From: a virus
Length of the DNA stretch: 64,000 nt
Direction: 5' to 3' (one strand)
Virus record (IMG/VR): IMGVR_UViG_3300021599_002318
Span: 1-64,000 of that record
The notes below the pieces were generated by a model. It searched no databases. It was not told where the DNA came from and worked only from the letters and a program-made list of their open reading frames with translations. Made by a program: the position numbers and the translations under genes. Shown here one piece after another: positions 52,701 through 62,432 of the stretch (its first letter is position 1; each line of letters starts with the position of its first letter).

Positions 52701-54806
52701 TATTCACCAACCTACGTGAACAAATACGGTTTAGGAGTTCTTTTTGGTTTCAATGACCCTGATGCATTAACCTTGACCGCAGAAACAAGACTTAATATTC
52801 CAATCCAGAAACTTAATTCCAATATAATGAGCGTTCAACCATTCACACAAAATGGTCAATCTGAAATATTTTACCCATCTCATTTCTTCAGGGGTGGTAT
52901 AAATAACACGACTGAAATAGGAAAACAGTGGTCAGCATTCACAACTTTCAACGTGGGATATTATAGTAGTTTGGATAGAACAACTAATCCATCTGGTTCA
53001 TTAGATTTTTCAAACGGAGTCGTTTCTAGCCCATATAATGGTGCATACTCATCTATTGTAACAACACCTTCACAACGTGTTGGAAAATATAATACAGCTG
53101 AAGATATTTCTGGTGCAGCTTTCTTTTATGTTCAAGAATCTGGAAGGAGACCCAAAGATGTAGAAATAACCTATTACACAAATGTGTTCTTACCATCATT
53201 TACAGGTAATCCAATGAATATTTCCACTAACACTCTAAATGTGATGAGAACCGACAGATTACCCTCTTCAGATAACTTGGATGGTGGAACTTGGACATTG
53301 AATCCCGCTTTGTTACAACAAAACATTGGTTTTGCAATTTATCAAATCTCTGCGTATGGTGAAGGTGCAATTTCAGTGGATGCTTACAGCACAGGTGCGG
53401 ACATAACAACCGCAGATATTGTAGGACAATACAGTTACACCAACGTTATAGATACATTAAATCTTTGTTCACAAATAGTTTCACTCAAATGTTACGAGGG
53501 AAATGGAACGACATTTAAAGTGAATACAGGATGCACTGAAACTGATGCAGTAGTAAGCGGATGTTACCAGTTCTTACGAAGACCACTTTTGGATATTGGA
53601 AAAGATATTAGAAATTTTAATGAGTGGGCATATAGATTCCGATTTAACTATGGTTTGTGTAGAGGGGTTTTGTCTCAATCATTTACGAATAATTGGATAA
53701 ACGGTTCTTTATTTATGTTCCCAATCCAAATAGATGTATTTTTTGATTTGAACAATAAACCTTTGGCACCAAAGTATCCTTCAAGGTTAACTTATTTTGA
53801 TAGTGATACAAACAATTTTTATTTTAGAAGTAGTCCATTTTTAAGTGGTTCAACATCTTCGAGATTTATAGGTTCCCCCGCAAATACATTAGGGCCACAA
53901 TATTCAATTAATTCGAGAAATCTTTTATTTCCAACAACAATCATAAATTTGGGTATGAAGGATTCGTTTTACCAAGAAATTATAATGGAGGCATCCGCAA
54001 AGGCTTATGTGATGTCAAATCTGAATCCTACAAGTTACTCCGACACATCAGATATTGTAAACCTATTTGTTCTTTCTAGAATCACGAGTGCGACTTTCTT
54101 ACAACAAATGTTGGGATTGAGAGATAACTCAATCAATAGTTTATTCACGAGGTCATCGACAGTTGGAATTATTCAACCTAAGAATAGGGTGGATGCCGAC
54201 TTGGTTCAAATGATGTCAATTAATAGTGAAATTGGAATAGTTCCTTTCAGCACAGAATTTTATCCTTTTGATGCAAATGACCCGAACAATGCTGTTGTAG
54301 TTTTACAAACCGCAGGTAATAATGTTATGGGAATATTCTTCTCATCCTCAACTGCAGATTTACAGATAAAAGACTATATTTCACCAGGGGTTATTAACTT
54401 CAGACCAGCATCTAACGCAAATGCACTGACATATCCTTTCGGTATTAAATCACAAAGAGTTCCTTTTTATCAGTGGGGTTTAGAAGGCGGTAATTCAATT
54501 TTTGGAACTGAAAAAAATAATTGGAAAACGAACATATCAGATGGTATTATCTCTTACGAATATCAATCTTTGAGTAGAAGATTTACGAATGCACCATCTT
54601 ATTTCAGTGGTTCATACAACAACGTAAGTGACATATATCAAAGAGGTTATATTTTTGCTGTTAACCAAAACCAACAATATTCTGCAACGGCTGGAACTTG
54701 GACAAACAATTTTATGATTGGTGCTCCAAACCAGTTTTACTTTGGATTAGTTGCAGGTGCGTCTGCTTTGGATAAATTTAAGACAAAATATAGTGCAGAT
54801 GAATAA
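49752..54806 (+). CDS. giant baseplate/appendage protein with internal membrane-like helices
   Basis: 1684 residues from ATG 49752; a TTG directly before it is a weaker start. Residues 1-230 carry a carboxypeptidase-regulatory-like beta module (VVVGRVTANNGFGLPNARVS near 52-71, then D-Y-M-I-M-G-V-P near 157). Residues about 512-575 are almost wholly hydrophobic (FLFFIVSLLLQLLQIVSIPL, then ALHFIVFFLNLLLGL), enough for two to three membrane spans. About 575-650 is Ala/Gly-rich and amphipathic. A Cys cluster (DCQGCECKP) follows near 665. Residues 700-1684 are beta-rich fibre-like. Gene order suggests a wedge or peripheral baseplate part. A membrane-active segment in a baseplate protein is unusual. 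No known family. Confidence 0.75.
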   Translation: MGQSYRIRTELGVNKTINVQLDQDFEFLEILSLTIQQTDVYIRACADYGVVVGRVTANNGFGLPNARVSVFVPITEVDQSNPIISSIYPYKSPEDKNEDGYRYNLLPYERSHSGHNPTGTLPSRLDALTASTVVELYDRYYKFTAKTNESGDYMIMGVPVGNQQFVMDVDLSDMGEFSLTPQDLIRIGRATESQVAGNRFRSSTDLNSLPQIVNLNRTIEVSPLWGDPDVCQIAINRLDFDLRDDANIDIQPTSVFMGSVYSTPDKFRLRPDLKLGSITIRGGKPRDNFGNLCSLVAGPGQILAVRQTINTDLSGNPILEEYRLEQSGNLIDENGVWLVELPMNLDYLVTNEFGEKILSNDPTIGIPTKGKYRFKIKWQQSNSLSESVKRPYFLVPNVREYGWSSTAVDPNNPNVNPPLQQRNQLKSSYYFGLDWSGYTNGFSVQDATTKLNEMINCEDTFYQFEYNRVYTVSGLIDQYKDGGRGRFIGIKEIDDDSCSDTVNKFPVNEGFKNFDFLFFIVSLLLQLLQIVSIPLLIALHFIVFFLNLLLGLKNILIGLFAALVGYHLYLFGKGVIKGIKLYIEAGKLTAAGANLVGTGVASIAGAALKFLAGQKTTEAKDTLAIAGKNLAISIKYGLSIFAINKIYQIFRGQKIKVISLPVLTYPDCQGCECKPKDISQDQSLTSSQSGLLSRFSDSIQYYEKLLASPYVQSFDEDSRDAVALAFASAAGGNDGDPFSRNSYKVMDSGDDGSIFIDGCPVDFFAYSNYLPLGERVNIFNTRKKYFDGVNRIKVTFNSPNNLVNHLDNTLTIFLSDKLETGTLLSFVNPLDTTDVNFNFTGNTPQTSGIYGQALNPGPSTYNVGYCDPNNPYSNLTTTYQLNRGSEITGYTYPADIEYYQVITALTINQAINLFGGAPDESLPQIVNSGTVIIGNNQKHIKILGICINTGWLNGYYTNEIPYSQIFQDYGNQYITILQRGVDPYSPTYVNKYGLGVLFGFNDPDALTLTAETRLNIPIQKLNSNIMSVQPFTQNGQSEIFYPSHFFRGGINNTTEIGKQWSAFTTFNVGYYSSLDRTTNPSGSLDFSNGVVSSPYNGAYSSIVTTPSQRVGKYNTAEDISGAAFFYVQESGRRPKDVEITYYTNVFLPSFTGNPMNISTNTLNVMRTDRLPSSDNLDGGTWTLNPALLQQNIGFAIYQISAYGEGAISVDAYSTGADITTADIVGQYSYTNVIDTLNLCSQIVSLKCYEGNGTTFKVNTGCTETDAVVSGCYQFLRRPLLDIGKDIRNFNEWAYRFRFNYGLCRGVLSQSFTNNWINGSLFMFPIQIDVFFDLNNKPLAPKYPSRLTYFDSDTNNFYFRSSPFLSGSTSSRFIGSPANTLGPQYSINSRNLLFPTTIINLGMKDSFYQEIIMEASAKAYVMSNLNPTSYSDTSDIVNLFVLSRITSATFLQQMLGLRDNSINSLFTRSSTVGIIQPKNRVDADLVQMMSINSEIGIVPFSTEFYPFDANDPNNAVVVLQTAGNNVMGIFFSSSTADLQIKDYISPGVINFRPASNANALTYPFGIKSQRVPFYQWGLEGGNSIFGTEKNNWKTNISDGIISYEYQSLSRRFTNAPSYFSGSYNNVSDIYQRGYIFAVNQNQQYSATAGTWTNNFMIGAPNQFYFGLVAGASALDKFKTKYSADE

Positions 54807-56493
54807 CTATAAAATTATACCGAGTAGTCTGACTTTCCAAAGTGCTCCTTTTGTTGACCAGGAAATCACCTTGACCTTACAAGAAAAACAACAAGAAATT
54901 ACTGAATATGATAGAAGTCAAACAATAAGTTTAGCTCAGGTTTATGACGATGAGAGACAGGAATCTACAGTCTTCAGACCGACATTCAAACTTAGTTATT
55001 TGTATTCCAACACTTATACAGGAACAACTGAATACATTCCATTTAGAAATAATCTGTTTTATGTAAACCCTGAGGTTTCAACGGTCAGCACAATTTGGAA
55101 AGGATTCCCTCAGTTTTATGAGTTTGATTTCTACAGACCCGATGTTAAAGACCAACATTTTCCATATAAATCTAAAAGTGCTTATACCTACAATTGGACA
55201 TATTATCTAACATATCCTTACGAAAACCAATATAATAAACAATTAACATATTATTCTAATAACACACCAATCAATTGGGTTGCAGGAGACGGAATTCCAT
55301 TTGAAATATTTAACTCACAACAAAATGGTGACAACATAATAAGTTTTAGATGTATTGCTCCTCATGGAGTTTTACCTAATGAATATGTCGAACTATCACT
55401 CACATATAGGAATGAAAAGATTTTCCAAGTATATTCTTTAGGTAACGGATTAGTTGAATCTGACCCTTATATCTTCAATGTTTTAAATGTTGGATACACT
55501 GGCTCTACTTTCAACAACGGAACTAGAGGAACTTTTAAAAGAGTTATCAATCCAGATAATCTTAATGAGACTAAATCGAAATACTACATCAAAAAACTAA
55601 AGGTTGTGACAAATTTGGACGATATCATTGTAACAAAAGCTGGTTTTGAAAAAAATGTTTTTGGTGAAGAAAGAAAATTTGAATACAGTTCGATTACTCC
55701 CAATAAAGTCACGAGGGTTTCTCAGAAGACAAGTAGTAACGCTTATTCGTTCACGTCCGCATACGATTTGGATTTCGCTTCCCTAAAAGATAACAACGGT
55801 AGACCGTTAAACGAGATTAATCTAACTGTGATAAATAAAGGTTATTCAGGTTATTTCAATCAGCCTAATAATGGTGTCGGAATAAAACAGGGATGGGAAT
55901 TCAATCTTTCAAAAAATATTAATCCGTGGTGGGATTTGAATAACACACAGTCAAACTCATCTATTCAAACATCAGCATATACTTTGACAAGTGGTGTAAC
56001 AAAGACATTCACTTATAATTTAGACTTGAAAAGAGCAGATGTTATTGATGGTGATTTTTGTGAGTGGAATGATTATGAACAAATCGAAAGGGTCATATCA
56101 AAATACTATCAAAAAATAAAATACAATCAAAGTGTGTTTCAAACAACAAATAACAGTAATACGAACTCACCTGGTTTTTACTATGAGCCACATATCCCTA
56201 TGACCATAAGAATATTTTCAGATTACATCGAAACAGGAAATGTCGACGCGATTGAGAATATACCAAGCTGGGCTTTTTATTCTACCCAAGACAGAGAATT
56301 CAGATGGAGAGACCTATACACATATGGATTCAAAGATAGTTCAAACAGGGGTGTGGATTATCCTTTCTTTAACACGGCGCATTACCCTTTTGTATCTGCC
56401 GTATTTAGATTAATACCTGAGGGAATAGATTACAATGAATCTATTTTAGGTGTAGATGAACCAATTAAACCTTTGATAGATGGATGTGAATAA
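54799..56493 (+). CDS. baseplate-associated structural protein, unknown type
   Basis: 564 residues from ATG 54799, which overlaps the previous stop; a TTG at 54751 would add 16 residues but is unlikely. Aromatic- and Asn-rich beta sequence throughout, with a YYEPHIPMTIRIFSDYIE block near 455. Position after gp6 and the giant protein is where T4 has gp8, but I see no gp8 motif. It overlaps the next gene by 14 bases, so the four following genes are coupled structural proteins. Confidence 0.7.
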   Translation: MNNYKIIPSSLTFQSAPFVDQEITLTLQEKQQEITEYDRSQTISLAQVYDDERQESTVFRPTFKLSYLYSNTYTGTTEYIPFRNNLFYVNPEVSTVSTIWKGFPQFYEFDFYRPDVKDQHFPYKSKSAYTYNWTYYLTYPYENQYNKQLTYYSNNTPINWVAGDGIPFEIFNSQQNGDNIISFRCIAPHGVLPNEYVELSLTYRNEKIFQVYSLGNGLVESDPYIFNVLNVGYTGSTFNNGTRGTFKRVINPDNLNETKSKYYIKKLKVVTNLDDIIVTKAGFEKNVFGEERKFEYSSITPNKVTRVSQKTSSNAYSFTSAYDLDFASLKDNNGRPLNEINLTVINKGYSGYFNQPNNGVGIKQGWEFNLSKNINPWWDLNNTQSNSSIQTSAYTLTSGVTKTFTYNLDLKRADVIDGDFCEWNDYEQIERVISKYYQKIKYNQSVFQTTNNSNTNSPGFYYEPHIPMTIRIFSDYIETGNVDAIENIPSWAFYSTQDREFRWRDLYTYGFKDSSNRGVDYPFFNTAHYPFVSAVFRLIPEGIDYNESILGVDEPIKPLIDGCE

Positions 56494-57412
56494 ATTTCAA
56501 ATTTTAAGAGAGGGGGGAATATCCAAACAAATTAATATTCCGATTCAGATGACTTGGGATTATTTGGGTTTGGATGACTCTATTGATGAATATGAAACTC
56601 AAATAGTTAAAGAGGTTATTGGTGATGGTAGAGACTTTGAGGTAACAAGATTTAGTCACGCCCCACATAACAGCCCCTCAATCTTTATCAATCCAACGAC
56701 GGGCCAAGTAACTCAATCAAATATAGTTGGAGGTTCAGACTCTACTGTATGTAATTATGAATTTTATTTTTATTCAGGTGGTTCGATTAATGATTTGAAT
56801 AATTGGCAGATTAACTACTTAGGAGAAGGATTTACACCTCAAGACTTATACTACTATAATAACTCATTTACGAACTCGTTTTTTAAGTTGGACCTTTATG
56901 ACACTCCTGATGAAAAAAGACAAACAAACTACCTAACAATCATCATACCAACCCAACAAGGTCTGAAGATGGACACTCGAATGCAAAGAGCCACAGTCTC
57001 AGTAAAGAAACCAAAGTTTATTTTGGATTTCATCGGAGACAAAGAGGGTTTCTTTATCTACTGGTTAAAGAAAAGAGAATTTTTGAACATATCAACATTC
57101 TATATGTCAGCCAAGTTTTATAACGCAGGAACTGGTCAATTTACCAAAATGATGACAGGTAGAGGATGGGACCCTCAAAGTTCGACTCCTCCTTGTCAAC
57201 AACAATGGCCAACTCCATTTAATGTTGATAGAACCTTGGGACCACAGTCATGTATGTCGGTAGGAGAAAGAAATACATTCGACAACACACAATATTTTTA
57301 TTACACAGTTCAAATAGATTATCCAACACAAACATATCAGGTGTATAATACTGCTGGACAAAGATTGGGAACAAGTATACCCATAAAATGGTTTGAATAT
57401 ATAAATCCATGA
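56480..57412 (+). CDS. tail/baseplate structural protein, unknown type
   Basis: 310 residues. Begins MDVNKFQILREGGISKQINIP. Beta-rich with a Pro/Cys/Gln patch (STPPCQQQWPTPF) near 235. No family is recognised. It overlaps both neighbours (14 bases and ATGA, 4 bases). Confidence 0.65.
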   Translation: MDVNKFQILREGGISKQINIPIQMTWDYLGLDDSIDEYETQIVKEVIGDGRDFEVTRFSHAPHNSPSIFINPTTGQVTQSNIVGGSDSTVCNYEFYFYSGGSINDLNNWQINYLGEGFTPQDLYYYNNSFTNSFFKLDLYDTPDEKRQTNYLTIIIPTQQGLKMDTRMQRATVSVKKPKFILDFIGDKEGFFIYWLKKREFLNISTFYMSAKFYNAGTGQFTKMMTGRGWDPQSSTPPCQQQWPTPFNVDRTLGPQSCMSVGERNTFDNTQYFYYTVQIDYPTQTYQVYNTAGQRLGTSIPIKWFEYINP

Positions 57413-58515
57413 GTCAAGATTACTATAAGGTTATTATTTCACCTGAGACCGTAAAAGGGGATATTGCTGTTGTAAATTACAATAATACTTCAGTCGGTGT
57501 ATATTCTGCAATGACCAAGGTTGTGAGTTCAGGACCTGGTGGGTCCTCGTTATTGAAGGAGGTGTCGGTTCCGATATTACTTAGACAAAGTGCGGTTGAT
57601 TGTGGCTATTATAGTCCTTTTGACGGAGCGGTATTACAGAAAGATGTTGTGGCGAATTTTTTGTTCTCAGCAACTACTGGAAGTCCAATGACATATTATG
57701 TTTATAATACTTCGGACCAATTCCAAAATTTCTTGCAGCTCTCTGCCTACAGAGTCGATTGGGGTGATAATTCACCAAAACAATCAATTACAAATTATGC
57801 ACCCAATTCAATAAACCATACATATCCCACTCCGCCAGTTGGAACTACAAAAGATTACAAAATCACGTTGGAACAAATCAACCCTTGGGGTGTAACAACT
57901 GTCACTAAAACAATTTCAGTTCCTTACAGTAAAGTAACAATATTCAATCCACAAGGTGAATGTTTCTTTGCACCATCATTTGGTAATTGGATTGGAACCC
58001 CTGTTTCATATGATTATATATTTTCAGGTGATGCAGAAAACAATGTTCAAGACCAAGTGAGTTCGAAATATATAACAATTCCGTTTACGGTGTCAGGGGT
58101 AAGTAGGTCTAGAATCACAGAATTGAAACCTTACGGTAATTTAACAATTAATCAAAGAATCAATTTACCAATCATAAATAATGGGGTGCTGTGGGGTTCA
58201 ATTACTAATGTTGGAAATGGTTTTACTGCTTACACTATCCAAGACACCAACTATATTGACTATGGAGATGGAACTACAATTTTCTATCAACCATCATCTG
58301 GTTTAACCGAATATAACATAACCGCGGTGCCGATAACAAAAAATGAAACTTTGCTTAAAGTAATGGACCAACCTCAGATTCAAACAAACGTATTTGTTGA
58401 GAGAGGGAAGAACAGTGCTTACGAAAGGGTCCAAAGACTTGGTGAGGTGGACAACTTGGGTGACATGATAAACTATGGTTATGGTTTTTTTAATGTCATT
58501 AAAAAAGATACATAA
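57409..58515 (+). CDS. structural protein with PKD-like domain
   Basis: 368 residues. YRVDWGDNSPKQSITNYAPN followed by INHTYPTPP and a YKITL strand at about 115-160 is a PKD/Ig-type repeat (W-G-D-x-S, then H-x-Y), common in extracellular adhesins. A second W/Y-G-D-G pattern (DYGDGTTIFYQ) occurs near 283. It is likely part of the baseplate periphery or a fibre attachment. It follows the previous gene with an ATGA overlap. Confidence 0.7.
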   Translation: MSQDYYKVIISPETVKGDIAVVNYNNTSVGVYSAMTKVVSSGPGGSSLLKEVSVPILLRQSAVDCGYYSPFDGAVLQKDVVANFLFSATTGSPMTYYVYNTSDQFQNFLQLSAYRVDWGDNSPKQSITNYAPNSINHTYPTPPVGTTKDYKITLEQINPWGVTTVTKTISVPYSKVTIFNPQGECFFAPSFGNWIGTPVSYDYIFSGDAENNVQDQVSSKYITIPFTVSGVSRSRITELKPYGNLTINQRINLPIINNGVLWGSITNVGNGFTAYTIQDTNYIDYGDGTTIFYQPSSGLTEYNITAVPITKNETLLKVMDQPQIQTNVFVERGKNSAYERVQRLGEVDNLGDMINYGYGFFNVIKKDT

Positions 58516-58517
58516 AC

Positions 58518-58524
58518 TATTTAT
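58518..58524 (+). promoter_or_regulatory. late-type motif TATTTAT
   Basis: It lies 16 bases before ATG 58541, within the same 20-base string as at 25516-25535. Confidence 0.6.
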
Positions 58525-58540
58525 AGAAAAATAATTTTAT

Positions 58541-59449
58541 ATGGCAATTGGCTCATATGGCACGATAAGACCTTCAGATGTTTCACCAGAAGATGTTGAA
58601 ATCATAATGAATTATACCCCGACAAGAGACGCCACAGATAACTTCGTTTTAAGTAAACTCGATGCTCAAACAATATTGAGACCATATTTCGAAAACACTG
58701 AAACAGGAGGAAACTCAGGGGTTGAAGTAATAGGAGGATTATATAATCTAACTCTTCCTGCAAATCAGTTCAATGCTTTGGGAATCTATACTCTATATTT
58801 GAGACCAGCTCAGATAAGAACAATAATCACAGATTGTGGTGTTTTAAGTGCATTACCTAATGTCAAAGGACTTGTGATTGACTTAAACAACGTTGACCCA
58901 CAATTCCTTAACAAATTTGTTCCACAAGGGTTGGTGGGATTCAGAATCGAATATCTTAATCCTGATGGTTCGAAGATTCCAAACTTCTTCAGAGTTGTAA
59001 CTTCTTGTTTCTACTGTGAGGCGGTGGTTGCAAATGAGGTTAATACATCTCAAAAGTCAATCAGATATAGATACGTTGATAACAATTCTAACTTGTTATT
59101 CCTGACGGTATCACCATCTTCATCACCAACAAACAGACCAAATGCAACACCGTATATTGGACAACCTGACCAAGGAATAATAATAACAAACACCTTTTTC
59201 AATCCTGTAACTGTTGAAATTGAAATGGTCGAATACGATATATCATCTCTTGCAATTGCACTTTATGGTAATCAAACCAAATCTATCGACGATGGAATCT
59301 ACACCATCTATGATAGTCAAAATAACATTTACAGACAGTATAACTTGTATGAAATTAGAGACCAATTCAATGCATTATTATATGAGGTTAGACAGAACAG
59401 AGGTGATAATATTGATTTCAGTAAGAATTTTACATCAATTACTAGTTAA
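58541..59449 (+). CDS. tail/baseplate structural protein, unknown type
   Basis: 302 residues. Begins MAIGSYGTIRPSDVSPEDVE. Beta-rich with a short Ser/Pro/Thr stretch near 190-200 (VSPSSSPTNRPN). No known motif. It ends with TAATG overlapping the wedge gene, so the pair is translated together. Confidence 0.7.
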   Translation: MAIGSYGTIRPSDVSPEDVEIIMNYTPTRDATDNFVLSKLDAQTILRPYFENTETGGNSGVEVIGGLYNLTLPANQFNALGIYTLYLRPAQIRTIITDCGVLSALPNVKGLVIDLNNVDPQFLNKFVPQGLVGFRIEYLNPDGSKIPNFFRVVTSCFYCEAVVANEVNTSQKSIRYRYVDNNSNLLFLTVSPSSSPTNRPNATPYIGQPDQGIIITNTFFNPVTVEIEMVEYDISSLAIALYGNQTKSIDDGIYTIYDSQNNIYRQYNLYEIRDQFNALLYEVRQNRGDNIDFSKNFTSITS

Positions 59450-62427
59450 TGGCGACATCAAGAAGAACAACTAAATTTTTCTATCCGCCAAGACCAGGAA
59501 GTGGGGCGGCTACCTTCTCTGACAATATTGTAGGATTGCAGACAGTTGAAGGGGGCGGTCTCACGCAAGGTAACTTCGAATTCACAACTTCTATTGTGGA
59601 GAAAGTGAATCGTAGATTTAATGTTGGTGCTTTTTCGGAGCCTATAGATTTGGATTATCTTGATGTTGATACACTTGCTGAGAGTAGAAGAATTCAAGCG
59701 ACTCAATTCAGGGTTTACCCGAACTATGATTTGTCTCAGGTTACAAATTTCACATTATATGGTTCACTATCAAAAAGATTTCAAGTATCAATTACTCATA
59801 TTATAAGTGTATTTCCTGCTTCTTTAGATATTCAATTTTTGAACGATGATTTCCTAACTGGATTTACAGCACAGAATGTCGCGTATGACCCGATTTATGA
59901 TGAAACAAGTTTTGAAGTAAGTGTTAATAGAATCAAAAACCCATTTGACGTTGATTATTCTGTAAGTGCGGCCACAAACCTAAACATGAGAGAAATTGGT
60001 GTGTCACCTTATAGGAATCTCTACAATACTTACTTAGATTACTGCGTATCAATCAATGATGATATTTTCAAAGTTATTTCATTTACACCCTCTCAAACAT
60101 TATCAAGTGGTATAATCAAATTCACTGTTTCCGGTGCACCTTTTGGACAAACCGCAACAACAAGTATTCAAGAGTATCAAATAAGACCGAATGATTTCAT
60201 AGTTGACAGAATTTTTGCTGAGAGTTTGGATGAGGTTGAAAAGTTTCTGATGAATAGATTGGTTAGACCTGAATACACAGCTGTGTTCCAAATACCACAG
60301 CAAACGGAAGGGGGTCAGTTTTATACAAACAACCAATCTGTAACATGGCCTAAGGACGGTCCATGGAATTTAGATATTCGTTCTTTCTTATTCGAAGAGT
60401 ATTTGACACAATTGGAAACAATTGCGGTAAATCTTGATTCATATAAAACAAATTTAATTTCAAGATTTTTTGTTTCAGATTCATTGAAAGAATTTGATAC
60501 ATTAGGAAGGAAAGCCGAAAAGATTTTTCAAATTTACGGAAGAAGTTTTGACCAAGTCAAAAACTTCATCGACGCTTTAGCGTTTATGAACTCTGTAAAT
60601 TATAATGTTGGTAATGACATCCCATCTCAATTGTTAGTTAACCTATCTCAAACCTTGGGATGGAGTTCAAATTTTTCACCTATTACTGATACGGACTTTT
60701 TAGATTCGATTTTTGGAAATACACAAACACCTTCATATCCAGGTTATGCGAGAGCCCTTACACCAACTGAAATCAACTACGCATTTTATAGGAATTTGAT
60801 TCTCAACTCAGCATACCTTTTCAAATCAAAAGGAACGAGACGAAGTGTTGAGTTTATGATGAGATTGATTGGTGCACCCGAGTCGTTAATAGAATTCAAC
60901 GAGCACATCTATTTGGCTGACCAAAAAATCAACATGGAACAGTTCGACACACAATATGCGGCCATAACAGGTGGAACTTATGTTCAAAACACACCGGCTT
61001 ATCTACCAGGTTCTACATATAAAATAAAAGGAAAAACCTTTACAGCCTTCACAACTGTTGACACCTATCAAGATGTTCAGATAAATCTAGATGATTATCC
61101 AATAGACGCTCAAGGATTTCCTAAGGCTCCCGTAAATACGGAATCTTATTTCTTCCAATTGGGTGCTGGTTGGTATGAAAGCACACCACAACATAGAAGT
61201 CCAGATGAGGTTCAAATTACAGGACAAATCTATACAGGTCAGAACTACGATATTCAAACTCAACTACAACCATTTACATATGGTCAAAAATATCTCGATA
61301 GGTTCAGAGATTTTCCTTATATGACCGAGGGATTCAAACTTAAAAAAGTTGTTGACAATAATAAGTCGTGGCTTGAAGAGGATGACAAGATAAGAGTTTC
61401 AAGGGATGCTAATTTCAACGCTTATTATTATGCGGACAATGAAAAACTCGTATTGAATGTTAAAAACATAGATTTGTTTTTGAATGCTTCACAAGGACTT
61501 GTTTACGACGTTTGGGTTTCTTCAAGAAAATACGACTACCCGATTCCTGAATCAGGTCTGACAATTGGATATCCAGTTCCAGGTGGAGTCGACTCAACTT
61601 TTATCAAACCCGAACCAAAAAAGAAAACATTCTTCGAATTCTACCAAACTTTTTGGGAGAATATGATTAATACTAGAAACAGACAATATATCACTGATGG
61701 TAAAACAGGAGGATATCCAACTCTTCAATCGGTTTGGTGGAAGTATATCCAATCAGAACAAACAGTGGGTATACCAAACAACAAATATACGTATCAAAAA
61801 CTAATCGACTACATCAACGGATTGGGTCCGTGGTGGATGAAGTTAGTAGAGCAAATGATACCTGCAACCACAATATGGAATACAGGTTCAAGACTCGAAA
61901 ACTCAATACTACACAGACAAAAATACGTTTATAGAAGACAAAGAGGTTGTGAAATAATTCCTGTGCCAGTTGAGCCTTGTTTTATAATAACAAACATTTT
62001 TGATTACACATGTCAAACAGAATATGTTGACTTCAACATATATCCTTGGTTAAATGGTGATACAAATGTATCAAACTTCCAATCGATTTTAGCAAATAGA
62101 CTAAACATAATGCTCGAAGCACAAGTATTAACCTTAAACGATTGTGTTCAAAGTTCAGTTGAAACAAATTGGTATGTTGATTTGGAAATTGCGGGACAAA
62201 AAATTATACAACAACCTTTCTACACAGGGTATGGATTCACGGATGTTCCAACAAATTCAAATTGGAGAAATGCTTTGATTCAATATCTACCAGCAGTCTA
62301 CGATTATGGGTTTACATATTTCCTAAATGGAAATAATTTATCAATAACTAATTCGACATGCACACCAAGAAACATGAATGAAACAGTCAAACTAAACGTA
62401 TGTATTAACATAAGCATAAATTGTTAA
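59449..62427 (+). CDS. baseplate wedge protein, gp7/gpI-like
   Basis: 992 residues (T4 gp7 is 1032). The central part, about 355-485, has the gpI-type pattern: AEKIFQIYGRSFDQVKNFID, INYAFYRNLILNSAYLFKSK, then GTRRSVEFMMRLIGAPE. In these proteins a helical bundle interlocks with gp6, and K-G-T-R-x-S-(V/I)-E-F is a hallmark. C-terminal beta domains (from about 840) with several Cys may anchor fibres. It directly precedes the SprB-repeat fibre gene, consistent with a wedge that carries a fibre. Confidence 0.8.
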   Translation: MATSRRTTKFFYPPRPGSGAATFSDNIVGLQTVEGGGLTQGNFEFTTSIVEKVNRRFNVGAFSEPIDLDYLDVDTLAESRRIQATQFRVYPNYDLSQVTNFTLYGSLSKRFQVSITHIISVFPASLDIQFLNDDFLTGFTAQNVAYDPIYDETSFEVSVNRIKNPFDVDYSVSAATNLNMREIGVSPYRNLYNTYLDYCVSINDDIFKVISFTPSQTLSSGIIKFTVSGAPFGQTATTSIQEYQIRPNDFIVDRIFAESLDEVEKFLMNRLVRPEYTAVFQIPQQTEGGQFYTNNQSVTWPKDGPWNLDIRSFLFEEYLTQLETIAVNLDSYKTNLISRFFVSDSLKEFDTLGRKAEKIFQIYGRSFDQVKNFIDALAFMNSVNYNVGNDIPSQLLVNLSQTLGWSSNFSPITDTDFLDSIFGNTQTPSYPGYARALTPTEINYAFYRNLILNSAYLFKSKGTRRSVEFMMRLIGAPESLIEFNEHIYLADQKINMEQFDTQYAAITGGTYVQNTPAYLPGSTYKIKGKTFTAFTTVDTYQDVQINLDDYPIDAQGFPKAPVNTESYFFQLGAGWYESTPQHRSPDEVQITGQIYTGQNYDIQTQLQPFTYGQKYLDRFRDFPYMTEGFKLKKVVDNNKSWLEEDDKIRVSRDANFNAYYYADNEKLVLNVKNIDLFLNASQGLVYDVWVSSRKYDYPIPESGLTIGYPVPGGVDSTFIKPEPKKKTFFEFYQTFWENMINTRNRQYITDGKTGGYPTLQSVWWKYIQSEQTVGIPNNKYTYQKLIDYINGLGPWWMKLVEQMIPATTIWNTGSRLENSILHRQKYVYRRQRGCEIIPVPVEPCFIITNIFDYTCQTEYVDFNIYPWLNGDTNVSNFQSILANRLNIMLEAQVLTLNDCVQSSVETNWYVDLEIAGQKIIQQPFYTGYGFTDVPTNSNWRNALIQYLPAVYDYGFTYFLNGNNLSITNSTCTPRNMNETVKLNVCINISINC

Positions 62428-62432
62428 ATTGA

